This document shows positions 32,480 to 43,216 of a stretch of 64,000 nt of DNA, piece after piece. The notes beneath the pieces are model-generated. The model was not told the origin of the DNA and did not search any database. It saw only the letters and a program-made list of their open reading frames with translations. How positions within the stretch are numbered: position 1 is the first letter of the stretch; the number at the start of each line of letters is the position of its first letter. This DNA comes from Ascarosepion bandense (Eukaryota > Mollusca > Cephalopoda > Sepiida > Sepiidae): the NCBI GenBank assembly GCA_037127315.1, contig JBBBDQ010001276.1, positions 1 to 64,000 of the forward strand, written 5' to 3'. Both the position numbers and the translations under genes were made by a program.

Positions 32480-33240
32480 AAGGCATTTGCACGAGATACT
32501 AAATTAGCAACTAGGTCCCACTCTTTTACAGTGAAACAGATAAGATGCAACCGCAATTTCTACTCCAATAGCTTTTTTTCTCGCACTTCCCGCCTGTGGA
32601 ATTCCCTTCCGTATACTTGCTTCCCCGACAGCTACAATCTCCAGGGGTTTAAATGTAAGGTCAATAGACATCTCCTAACACACTAACTCACACTCATTCT
32701 CTCAAACACTTTTCCCATCCAAGGAACCCTCATCCTCGGTATCCTTACCTGTCTATCATCCTCCTTCTGACATTTCCTATAACTTCCCCTATGTAACCCC
32801 CTAACCACTCTTTCTCATCATTTTCCCCTATGTAACCCCCTAACCACTCTTTCCTATCACTCTCTCCTATGTAACCCCCTAACTACTCTTTCTCATCACT
32901 TTCCCCTATGTAACCCCCTAACCACTCTTTCTCATCACTTTCCCCTATGTAACCCCCTAACCACTCTTTCTCATCACTTTCCCCTATGTAACCCCCTAAC
33001 CACTCTTTCCCATCACTTTCCCCTATGTAACCCCCTAACCACTCTTTCCCATCACTCTCCCCTATGTAACCCCCTAACCACTCTTTCTCATCACTTTCCC
33101 CTATGTAACCCCCTAACCACTCTTCCTCATCACTTTCCCCTATGTAACCCCCTAACCCATCTTTCTCATCACTTTCCCTTATGTAACCCCCTGCGCAACA
33201 GTGGCAGTGAAATGCCTTAAATGGGGTGAAATGTTTAAAA
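32480..33240 (+). mobile_element. LINE family 1 inserted in a mariner
   Basis: 5'-truncated LINE: FARDTKLATRSHSFTVKQIR, then YSNSFFSRTSRLWNSLPYTC, stop, then a 3' UTR ending GGGTGAAATGTTTAAAAAAA. Both flanks are the same minus-strand transposase, so the LINE landed inside it, removing or obscuring about 20 bp. Confidence 0.85.
32787..33195. repeat. 39-bp expansion of the LINE 3' UTR
   Basis: About ten copies of a 39-bp unit (ACCACTCTTTCTCATCAC ... TATGTAACCCCCTA). The same sequence is single-copy in the LINE at 19100-19766 (near 19690). Confidence 0.9.
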
Positions 33241-33477
33241 AAAAATTGATGTAGGCCTCCGTGTTAAGTCTGTCTCCATCCCTAGTGATCACTCAAAAAT
33301 ACCTTCGTAATCACCATTAGACTCATACAACTCTTTCCGAATCCTCTGCGCTGTTCTCGGATTGACACTCAAACATTTTGAAATGTTCATGTTAAAACTT
33401 TCGGCACAAATGCAAAGCAGAATATCTGGCGAGTAAACTGCGTCGTGGCGCTTTTTTTTGTCACAGACCGTGCCCAA
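33241..33477 (-). pseudogene. Mariner-like transposase, N-terminal half
   Basis: Minus strand: CDKKKRHDAVYSPDILLCIC, then MNISKCLSVNPRTAQRIRKE and LYESNGDYEG, the helix-turn-helix region. It is continuous with 32040-32465 once the LINE is removed. Confidence 0.8.
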
Positions 33478-33632
33478 CTGACCCTACTATACAGACCGTG
33501 CCTAACTGACCCTACTATGCAGACCGTGCTCAACTGACTTTACTATACAGATCGTGCCCAACTGACCCTACCACACAGACCGTGCTCAACTGACCCTACT
33601 ATACAGACCGTGTCCAACTGACCCTACTACAC
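33463..33632. repeat. Six tandem copies of a mariner end
   Basis: CAGACCGTGCCCAACTGACC units at 33463, 33492, 33520, 33548, 33576 and 33604 (period 28-29 bp), immediately beside the transposase N-terminus. Confidence 0.9.
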
Positions 33633-33645
33633 TATACAGTCAACA

Positions 33646-34804
33646 AAAAGACAACAAGGCGCATGCAATGCTGATTTTAGAAAGTGTGCCAACCTAAGAA
33701 CTTTTTGGTGTTTTAATATACTGACTTAATAAATTCTACCCATTTTGTCACTGGCTTTAGCTTGCATATGATATTTTAGTAAGAACCTGTGATTTAAAAA
33801 AAGGGGAGCAAAAAGGCAAATGAACATTTTTTTATTTTTCCTTTTGTCTTCCAGGATAGGAAAATAATAAGCAACCAACAAACAAAAGGACATGTCCAGA
33901 TGACAATTTGAAATTAATATTGATTATGAGAAGGGAATTGTCCTCTGGTGTCCTATGGAACAATCATGACTAAGCAAAGGAAAACAAAATAGCAACCATT
34001 ATGAAAATAGGTGATGTAAGATTTGACAAATGCCCAGTATTTTTGGCAATTATTGCAGCAACAATCGTGATCGTATCAGAAGCAAAAATAATAAAAAATA
34101 TTAATAAAAAGTAAACGAGAACTCGTATCATTTTGCATGTACCAATAGCAAATTTGGCAGGCATTCATTTGATGAATTCAGTCAAAAAGATGGATGATAA
34201 AGATAACAACACTGACAATGTTTATAGCAGCAATAATGAAAGAGAAAAAAAAAACCATGTCATAATTATAAAACTAATCAGAAAAATACTGATGACTCAG
34301 AGGTGGGCTAAATTGGTAAAATTATGACAATGAAAAAAATTTTAAAAGTATGAGCTTAAAGTGAATGCAATGTATACTTGATTGGGTAGAAACAGTAACA
34401 GAGGAAGAACTGTGCAAATGATTTGATTATATGTAAGAATTTTTGAGATGAGGAACTGTCATTATTATAAATTTTTGCAATTTTGATAAGTATGCTCAAC
34501 TTTGTTGTTAAACTCCCAATGTTTTGATTGTTGTTCCCACCACTTTTCTTTGAATATCTGTCTTTGTACTCAGGAACCATCTTGGAATATAGAATGTATC
34601 AATTTATTCAATCCATGGGTGTAGATCTTCTCATTCTGCTTTCCATGCTTAAGAGAGATAAGATACATCAATTAATACTTGCCAGTCTTATTCATCTTTA
34701 TGTCACGTGTCCATTTTGTTCCACTGTTCCTGAGCATGTGACTTTAGAGCATTAGTGTACCCAGGGATTGAACTTAAAATTTCCAGATGCCCTGATATGT
34801 TTTA
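33646..34804. other. Unassigned region
   Basis: About 1.1 kb with no recognised gene, RNA or repeat. Open frames are short and unremarkable. Confidence 0.45.
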
Positions 34805-35098
34805 GCCATGAGTGATATGGTGTAATGAATATCAGCTGAAAATGATAAATTGGAGAGCGGAGTTCGAATTACAATCGAATTTGTTTCATTCTCTGATGTG
34901 TTTACCCTTGGAAAAAGTATTAATCCATTTCTTCTCCTGCCAGCTATGGGTTAAATAGCATGACAGATTGGGTTCTGTAGCCTTGGTTGGCAACTGGTCA
35001 ACTGCAGAAAAAATTTTCTCCCTACTCAGTCTTGGATCGAAAGAAACATGATTGCCCAATTGTGTATCTTGCATGGCAATTATTTGACTGACTGACTG
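34805..35098 (+). mobile_element. tRNA-SINE, diverged full copy
   Basis: ATGGTGTAATGAATATCAGC (A box), AGTTCGAATTAC (B box), core ACCCTTGGAAAAAGTATTAA, and tail TGACTGACTGACTGA. Only a handful of substitutions beyond other copies. Confidence 0.85.
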
Positions 35099-35322
35099 AA
35101 TTTGAGATCATAGAGTTCACAACACCAGGTGGCAGTTAATTGTGAATTTCATCATCTTTTCAATGACTATATAGCATGTGCTTTACCAGAGTTACATAAC
35201 CAATTTAAACCAAATTAAAGAACATAAAATGGCGATTTGTTTTTATTTCTGAGATGAATAATTTTTTAATATCCTTGGAATCATTTTGAACTTTTGTTCT
35301 CATCTTCTTTGATACAGGTGTT

Positions 35323-35690
35323 ATAATAGACGCAACCTTTCAACTAAGTACCCTTTGGTCATCATCACGTGTCCATAGATTGGCTGATGTTGATTATCTC
35401 GTTGATAATCAAACTTTATCTGACACTGACTATAAAAGGCTCCAAAAATACACCACTAAAGTCCTTCGGGAGGGTGGCGTAGTGAATATACTAGTTGGTT
35501 GTACATGTGCTAGTATCCTGTAGTGGATTTGGTAGTGACGAACCAAATTCCAACATGAAAGAACAATTTTGATTTCACAGGATATTTCGCAATAATCAAC
35601 GAGATAATCCACATCAGCCAATCTATGGACACCTGATGATAACCAGAGGGTACTTGGTCGAAACCTTGTGTTTATTATAACATCTATAAA
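35323..35690. repeat. Inverted repeat with Penelope-type arms
   Basis: The left arm at 35323-35415 (CCATAGATTGGCTGATGTTG) and the right arm at 35590-35690 (CATCAGCCAATCTATGG) are complementary over about 90 bp around a ~175-bp centre. The right arm contains a hammerhead-like core. Confidence 0.8.
35633..35664 (+). ncRNA. Hammerhead-like ribozyme core
   Basis: Exact CTGATGA, stem II ACCA...TGGT, then CGAAAC. It is preceded by GGACAC and followed by CTTGTG. A good core, but the outer stems are not established. Confidence 0.5.
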
Positions 35691-35994
35691 CCTTGTGTTT
35701 ATTATAACATCTATATCAACGAAGATGAGACAAAAGTTCGAAATAATTCCAAGATTATAAAATGGCGGAGATTTATTTTACCCATCGCACCCTGTAGAGT
35801 AGGTGAAACCATTCCTGGGCCAACAGTTTGTATGTAAATGTTGCTTTAATGATTCGTAAAAATGTATATCTGGCGTGCAGAATGGAAGAGTTACCATTAT
35901 ATTAAGTACCTAATTGTAGCTTTTAAGGAAACAATGGAGGGCCGTTTGGCTTAAAAGTGTCTTGCATGCAACCTCCACCATGTTAAAACATTTT
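35691..35994. other. Unassigned region
   Basis: Nothing recognised apart from a short direct repeat (CCTTGTGTTTATTATAACAT) at the left edge. Confidence 0.4.
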
Positions 35995-36165
35995 TTTTAA
36001 TCATATCACCCCAAGCAAGGTGATAATGCCACTGATGCACAGGGTGCTACGTAAGGGTAAAAAGAATGGAAAAGAGAAAGCCGGAAACCACATCCTAAAC
36101 AGGGAACAAGGGATGAGCCTCTTCACCTGCTCAATAGACGTGGGTGGAGTGTGAACCGGGCGATA
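35995..36165 (-). mobile_element. Short retroposon sharing the LINE 3' tail
   Basis: Same body as at 10285-10605 (GGAAACCACATCCTAAACAG on the plus strand) plus the LINE tail complement (AATCATATCACCCCAAGCAA). It starts at the same internal base, GCCCGGTTCACACTCC. Confidence 0.65.
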
Positions 36166-36284
36166 TCCCAAAACACATTGTTTCTGCTAGTGAGTTGAAA
36201 AAAATAATTTTTAACTTTTTGGCCAGGGGGATGGGAGAGTCAAATAGCAAGTGTGACCTATACACTAGAATACCGCCGAACAAT

Positions 36285-36286
36285 AA

Positions 36287-36322
<36 letters not shown>

Positions 36323-36675
36323 ACGAAAGAACGAAAGAACGAAAGAAAGAAAGAAAGAACGAAAGAAAGAAAGAAAGAACGAAAGAAAGAACGAAAGAAA
36401 GAAAGAAAGAAAGAAAGAAAGAAACGAAAGAAAGAAAGAAAGAATGAACGAACGAAAGAAATGAAAGAAAGAACGAAAGAAAGAAAGAAAGAAAGAAAGA
36501 AAGAACGAAAGAAAGAAAGAAAGAACGAAAGAAAGAAAGAAAGAACGAAAGAAAGAAAGAAAGAAAGAACGAAAGAAAGAAAGAAAGAAAGAACGAACGA
36601 ACGAAAGAAAGAAAGAAAGAACGAAAGAACGAAAGAAAGAAAGAAAGAACGAAAGAAAGAAAGAAAGAAAGAAAC
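36285..36675. repeat. (GAAA)n tract with interspersed GAAC
   Basis: About 390 bp, purine-only except for regularly scattered C. The four-base period contains no stop in several frames, which creates long but meaningless open frames on both strands. Confidence 0.97.
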
Positions 36676-37409
36676 TGACATACTACGGGGAAAAATAACG
36701 GCATTCCACCAGTCAAAGAAATTATTTCTATTAAATAACAAAACTTTCCTGCATTAATCTTGACATCAACATCGAATTTTGAATGACCTACGATTTTTCA
36801 ATAATAGCTTAAATAATGACTCCAACTTCTCCATTGTTGTCATCTATTTTAATTTACCATTTCAATGTAGGATTAAATCTCTAGCTCTGTCATCAGCTCC
36901 GTCCAAGGTAACTTTAAATATATTACTAAAAACATTCTGTTGTGAACTTAGATTTCATATACTTTTTTTAACTGAAAACTTACGCTTCTCTTCGTGATAT
37001 TTACTTAAAGGCTATAGTTTGGTTGCTTCAAGAACTTGTATATCTAAAGTTAAAGAGGAAATATCAAATTTGAGCTGTAAGTTGTAAGATAAAGAAAAAA
37101 AAAACAATTGGTTATTTACATTCTCTAAGGAGTCCTGCTTTTAACTAAAAAAACAATTTCTAATGAAAATGTCATTTCTCAAAATTTTATTAAATTAAAT
37201 AAGTGCGATGGCGAGTGTAACATATGCCAAAAAATACATATATAAATTCTTACCAAGATTTTCTAAAAAAAAAAAAAATGATGGAATTTATATGTGAATA
37301 ATTCCTTAAGGGTTTCATTAAAATCCGACAATTATTTGATTTTTACAAGAATTTTCAAATAAATATGTTTCTCACTTGAAAAAAAAAAAAAAAAAGACAC
37401 AGAAACTAA
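36676..37409. other. Unassigned region
   Basis: An open frame at 36779-36997 has a weakly protein-like composition but resembles no family I can name. The rest is AT-rich. Confidence 0.4.
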
Positions 37410-38172
37410 TCTATATATACAAAAAGCAATCTGTGAGTCTGTGTGTGACTGTCCCCTATGCACGCTTACATAATTTTAAGCTACGCCATTCAAACATATC
37501 TACAGGGAAGCCAGGTCAACACATACTTTTTGAGTTTAAGTTCAGCAATTTTCCCTTTCGCATCTTTTTTTGGTCAATGAAGCCGATTGTTTACATTTGC
37601 TCCGTAAAACATCTAAAATCTAAGATGGTTGCTGAATTACGTCACAGAAATCAAATCTCACGTGTCAAACGCGACTAAAATATTTTTATCAAAAAAATGG
37701 GCCTTTATATTTAATTTTTTTTCAACGCTTTAAAAATTAATTTGGTCAATAAAAAAATGGGAATTTTGAATTTGAATTTTGAAACAAAAGAAATATTTAA
37801 AAAATTTGAATTTGAATTTTGAAACAAAAGAAATATTTAAAAAAAATGTTTTTCAAACAAAAACAAAATATGTAAAAAAAGTGCTTTAGTTATTTAAGTC
37901 ATTTTTTTTCAGATTTACTATTTTATACTTCAGAAAATAAAATTTAAAAAAATAAAGCTTTTTTTTCGCTAAATATTACATGCAGGAAATCAACTGTCTG
38001 TAATTCGCGTGGCATTAATGTAACTTTTTCCTCTAAAATTAAATGTCTACATTTTTAAATATTCTTCGAAAATTTCTGAACTGAGAGCATGATAGTTTTT
38101 ATATTTCTAATTTCAGTAAAACAAAATAAATAATTTTTGAGTTGCACGGGCAACGCCGGGCTATGATGCTAG
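37410..38172 (+). mobile_element. Helitron family 2, complete non-autonomous copy
   Basis: Starts TCTATATATACAAAAAGC after an A and ends with a hairpin (GCACGGGCAACGCCGGGC) and ATGATGCTAG before a T. TC start, 3' hairpin, CTAG end and A|T insertion are the Helitron hallmarks. There is no Rep/helicase coding. 763 bp. Confidence 0.85.
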
Positions 38173-38279
38173 TCGTAAATATTTCATAGATCGCTAACGT
38201 AAAAAAAATCAAGATTTTAACCAAAATTTCGAACATTCTACAAAAAGATTAAAAAATTTGATAAAATAATTTTAAAAAT

Positions 38280-39715
38280 GTGGTCTTTCCTCTTAATAAC
38301 AACATAAACACTGGAGAACCCTCTGACCCTGCAAATTACCGCCCTATCAGCCTTCTTCCGATCTTTGGCAAAGTGTTCGAAGCCATTATCAACACCGAGG
38401 TGGTTCAGCATCTCACAACACACAGGCTCCTCTCGGACAAGCAATATGGTTTCCGCTTCACCAGGTCTACTGCTGATATGCTAACGACCATCACCGAGTA
38501 CATATACCAGGCACTCGACAGGAATGGCGAAGCCCGAACCGTTGCATTAGATATATCTAAGGCGTTCGACAGAGTTTGGCATGCTGGCCTTCTATGTAAA
38601 CTGCGGAGCTATGGTATAACTGGACATTTGTTTGAACTAATCCAGTCATTCCTCTCTAACCGCACAATGAAGGTGGTATTAAATGGACATTCCTCCCAGA
38701 ACTACCATACAAACGTAGGTCTCTCTGATTCCATAAGAGCCCAAGTACGCCGATGACACCACAATTTACTCTCGCCTCCTACAAAAATCTGGTATAGGCG
38801 TCAAAGCTAACCTCGCAGCCGAGATTGAAAAAGACCTCCAATCAATATTGGACTGGGGTAAGAAATGGCTAGTAAATTTTAATGCTTCTAAGACGAAGCT
38901 ACTCTCAATTAACCATCATCGACAATCTCACCTACCTCCCATTAGCATGGACCAGGTTTGCCTCCCAGAGAGTAAAACACTACGCCTCCTCGGTCTCACA
39001 CTTTCAGCGGACCTCAAATGGAATGACTATATCGAATCTATTGCTAAATCCGCTGCTATGAAAGTCGGTTTTCTGTGTAGGGCCCGGAAGTTTTTTCCGT
39101 CTAAATCTATCCTGCACATATATAAATCTACCATCCGCCCGTGCATTGAATACTGCTGCCATATCTGGTCGGGTGCCCCTGCTATTCTCCTCGGGCTTCT
39201 CGATAAGGTTCAGAGGAGGGTCTGTAATGTGATAGATACCGACTTGGCAGACCGCCTGCAGTCTCTCTCCCACCGGCGCGACGTGGCTTCCCTGTGTCTC
39301 TTCTATAAATACTTTCACGGCTTCTGCTCCGATGAACTTAGATCACTGGTGCCCCCTAAATACGAATTTGCACGAGATACTAGATTAGCAACTAGATCCC
39401 ACCCTTTTACAGTGAAACCGATAAAATGCAACCGCAACTTCTACTCCAACAGTTTCTTTTCTCGCACTTCCCGACTGTGGAATTCCCTTCCACACGATTG
39501 CTTCCCCGACGGCTACAATCTCCAGGAGTTTAAATGTAAGGTCAATAGACACCTCCTAACACACTAACCTGCTCCCATTCCTCCTGACATTCCCTATGTC
39601 TAACATTCATTCCTCCTGACATTCCCTATGTTTAACCACTCCTCTTTACCTTCCCCTATGTAGCCCCATGCACACTAGTGGCAGTAGAATGTCTTGCTTG
39701 GGGTGAGATGATAAA
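38280..39715 (+). pseudogene. LINE family 1, longest copy, RT with a deletion
   Basis: Frame 1 (38280-38756): PANYRPISLLPIFGKVFEAI, QYGFRFTRSTADML, then RT motif A in ALDISKAFDRVWHAGLL. The frame breaks just before the catalytic YADD (38746-38757), which continues in the next frame to 39567: LLSINHHRQSHLPPISMDQV to VNRHLLTH. The segment that should carry the PQG-type motif B (roughly 35-50 residues) is deleted at the junction. The 3' tail ends GGGGTGAGATGATAAAAAT. It is 5'-truncated with no endonuclease domain; it belongs to the jockey-like group of LINEs. Confidence 0.9.
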
Positions 39716-39879
39716 AATATAAAATAAAAAAATAAACATTTTGACGATCAAACTTTGTTTTTATTATGTTTGGGACCCTCTTTTATCTTAAAAAAGTGGA
39801 GGTACCTAGTAAAAAGTTTATATTAGCAGTTGACGTATAAAAAATAAGGGGAGATATTGGCCGAACAGTAAGTGCCACT

Positions 39880-40325
39880 ATCGGTTGAAAATTATAAAAG
39901 TATGCCCACTTTCTGTAATCACAGCTTTCAACAATGATGAGGACTTTCTTTCTAGACATTTCGCCGAAGTAGTTCAGAAGTTCAGATCTGTCTTTTCACC
40001 GGATCTATTCAACTTGTACAGCGAAAATATTTTGAGGACCTTAGAAGTTATGCCTGGATCTGTCATCGGAGGGCACAATTTAAACAACCTAAGGTACCTA
40101 AGATGAGACAGTGCTGATAGCAGACACAGAAAGGAAACTACAAGACCTCCTACAGAAGGTAGCTGAAGAGAGTGATAAGAAAGAACTACAAATAAACTGC
40201 AAGAAAACCAAATGCATGGTCATCAGTAAAAAGGGCAGCCCAATATGCCAAATACAGGTCGGGGGTACTAGAATCAAGCAGGTACAAATATTTAAATACC
40301 TGGGAAGTGTGTTATAACAGAAGAC
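39880..40325 (+). pseudogene. LINE family 2 RT fragment
   Basis: VFSPDLFNLYSENILRTLEV and GGHNLNNLRY precede a frame-damaged active-site region (the ADDTV area is broken). ADTERKLQDLLQKVAEESDK, NCKKTKCMVISKKGSPICQI and KYLGSVL follow. A different LINE from family 1. Confidence 0.8.
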
Positions 40326-40339
40326 AAAAAATTCTACAC

Positions 40340-40795
40340 ATTAAATATCTAGAGAAAAAAAACATTTTTTTTTCTTATTTTCTGAAGTATGAAATATTAA
40401 ATCTGAAAAAAAAAAGACTTAAATAATTTAGTAATCATTGGCACATTTTTTGTATATTTTGTTTTTGTTTGAAAAAACACTTTTTTGTAATAAAAAATAT
40501 TTTAGTCGCGTTTGACACGTGTGATTTGATTTCTGTAACATAATTTAGCAACCATCTTAGATTTTAGATTTTTTACGGAGCAAATGTAAACAATCGGCTC
40601 CATTGTCCAAAAAGTGCGAAAGGGAAAATTATTGAAGTTAAACTCAAAAAGTATGTGTCGACCTGGCTTCCCTGTAGATATGTGTTCCTAGAAAGTTTGA
40701 ATGGCGTAGCTTAAAAAACGTAGGGGTGCATAAGGAACAGTAACACACAGACTCACAGATTGCCTTTTATATATATATATATATAAATAGAAAAA
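40340..40795 (-). mobile_element. Helitron family 2, 5' part
   Basis: Complement of the element at 37410: GCGTAGCTTAAAAAACGTAG and CACAGACTCACAGATTGCC, ending in a TA-rich 5' terminus near 40795. The 3' hairpin end is missing. Confidence 0.7.
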
Positions 40796-40844
40796 TACAT
40801 TCCTCAGTTGGAATTTTTTGTATAATAAAGTTCATTGTTCGTTT

Positions 40845-41225
40845 GGCCCCATCTTTATCAACTAATGAAGTACTTTCTTTAATTGGTCTAATTATATTAT
40901 GGAGTACCTTCTTCATTTGGCCCCATTTTTATTATATAATGAAGTACACTTTACATTTGATTCTATTTATATTATATAATGGAGTACATTCTTCCCATTG
41001 ATATGATGTCATGAAGTACTTTATTCATTTGATCCATTTAAATTATATAATAAAGTACCTTCTTTAGTAGGTCTCATTTTATTATATTATAAATATTTTT
41101 TTTTGGTCGAATTTATATTATTTAATCAAGTAATTTCTTTATTTGGTTTAGTTGATATCATGCAATAAAGAACATGCTTTAGTTCATCCTATTTATATTA
41201 TAATACGAAGTACCTTTTTCGTTTA
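40845..41225. repeat. Diverged ~40-bp monomers
   Basis: Repeats of the pattern ATTATATAATGAAGTAC...CATTTGGTCCCATT at about 40-bp spacing, individually diverged. These form the left flank of the large array. Confidence 0.8.
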
Positions 41226-43216
41226 GCCCCATTTATATTATATAATGAACCACTTTCCGTGTCTACTTCACGTCATATTGTGCAATATACTGTATTTTTT
41301 ATCTGCTCTCATTTTTATTATAAAATAAAGTACCTTCTTAATTTGGTCCCATTTATATTATATAATGAACCACTTTCTGTGTCTACTTCACGTGATATTG
41401 TGCAATATACTGTATTTTTTTATCTGATCTCATTTTTATTATAAAATAAAGTACCTTCTTAATTTGGTCCCATTTATATTATATAATGAACCACTTTCCG
41501 TGTCTACTTCACGTCATATTGTGCAATATACTGTATTTTTTTATCTGATCTCATTTTTATTATAAAATAAAGTACCTTCTTAATTTGGTCCCATTTATAT
41601 TATATAATGAACCACTTTCCGTGTCTACTTCACGTCATATTGTGCAATATACTGTATTTTTTATCTGCTCTGATTTTTATTATAAAATAAAGTACCTTCT
41701 TCATTTGGTCCCATTTATATTATATAATGAACCACTTTCCGTGTCTACTTCACGTCATATTGTGCAATATACTGTATTTTTTTATCTGATCTCATTTTTA
41801 TTATAAAATAAAGTACCTTCTTAATTTGGTCCCATTTATATTATATAATGAACCACTTTCCGTGTCTACTTCACGTCATATTGTGCAATATACTGTATTT
41901 TTTATCTGCTCTCATTTTTATTATAAAATAAAGTACCTTCTTAATTTGGTCCCATTTATATTATATAATGAACCACTTTCCGTGTCTACTTCACGTCATA
42001 TTGTGCAATATACTGTATTTTTTTATCTGATCTCATTTTTATTATAAAATAAAGTACCTTCTTAATTTGGCCCCATTTTTATTATATAATGAAGTACACT
42101 TTACATTTGATTCTATTTATATTATATAATGGAGTACATTCTTCCCATTGATATGATGTCATGAAGTACTTTATTCATTTGATCCATTTAAATTATATAA
42201 TAAAGTACCTTCTTTAGTAGGTCTCATTTTATTATATTATAAATATTTTTTTTTGGTCGAATTTATATTATTTAATCAAGTAATTTCTTTATTTGGTTTA
42301 GTTGATATCATGCAATAAAGAACATGCTTTAGTTCATCCTATTTATATTATAATACGAAGTACCTTTTTCGTTTAGCCCCATTTATATTATATAATGAAC
42401 CACTTTCCGTGTCTACTTCACGTCATATTGTGCAATATACTGTATTTTTTATCTGCTCTCATTTTTATTATAAAATAAAGTACCTTCTTAATTTGGTCCC
42501 ATTTATATTATATAATGAACCACTTTCTGTGTCTACTTCACGTGATATTGTGCAATATACTGTATTTTTTTATCTGATCTCATTTTTATTATAAAATAAA
42601 GTACCTTCTTAATTTGGTCCCATTTATATTATATAATGAACCACTTTCCGTGTCTACTTCACGTCATATTGTGCAATATACTGTATTTTTTTATCTGATC
42701 TCATTTTTATTATAAAATAAAGTACCTTCTTAATTTGGTCCCATTTATATTATATAATGAACCACTTTCCGTGTCTACTTCACGTCATATTGTGCAATAT
42801 ACTGTATTTTTTATCTGCTCTGATTTTTATTATAAAATAAAGTACCTTCTTCATTTGGTCCCATTTATATTATATAATGAACCACTTTCCGTGTCTACTT
42901 CACGTCATATTGTGCAATATACTGTATTTTTTTATCTGATCTCATTTTTATTATAAAATAAAGTACCTTCTTAATTTGGTCCCATTTATATTATATAATG
43001 AACCACTTTCCGTGTCTACTTCACGTCATATTGTGCAATATACTGTATTTTTTATCTGCTCTCATTTTTATTATAAAATAAAGTACCTTCTTAATTTGGT
43101 CCCATTTATATTATATAATGAACCACTTTCTGTGTCTACTTCACGTCATATTGTGCAATATACTGTATTTTTTTATCTGATCTCATTTTTATTATAAAAT
43201 AAAGTACCTTCTTAAT
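40917..43216. repeat. 1,150-bp tandem duplication
   Basis: The segment beginning GGCCCCATTTTTATTATATA at about 40917 recurs at +1,150 (e.g. 40921/42071, 41221/42371, 41941/43091), including its idiosyncratic diverged monomers. Only occasional mismatches were seen (e.g. 41981 C versus 43131 T). Confidence 0.9.

Noticed and set aside
36258..36757. Open frames of about 100-160 codons on both strands (Lys/Arg/Glu-rich or Phe/Leu/Ser-rich)
   Set aside because: Produced by the (GAAA)n/(GAAC) repeat, which lacks stops in many frames; no domain or start context.
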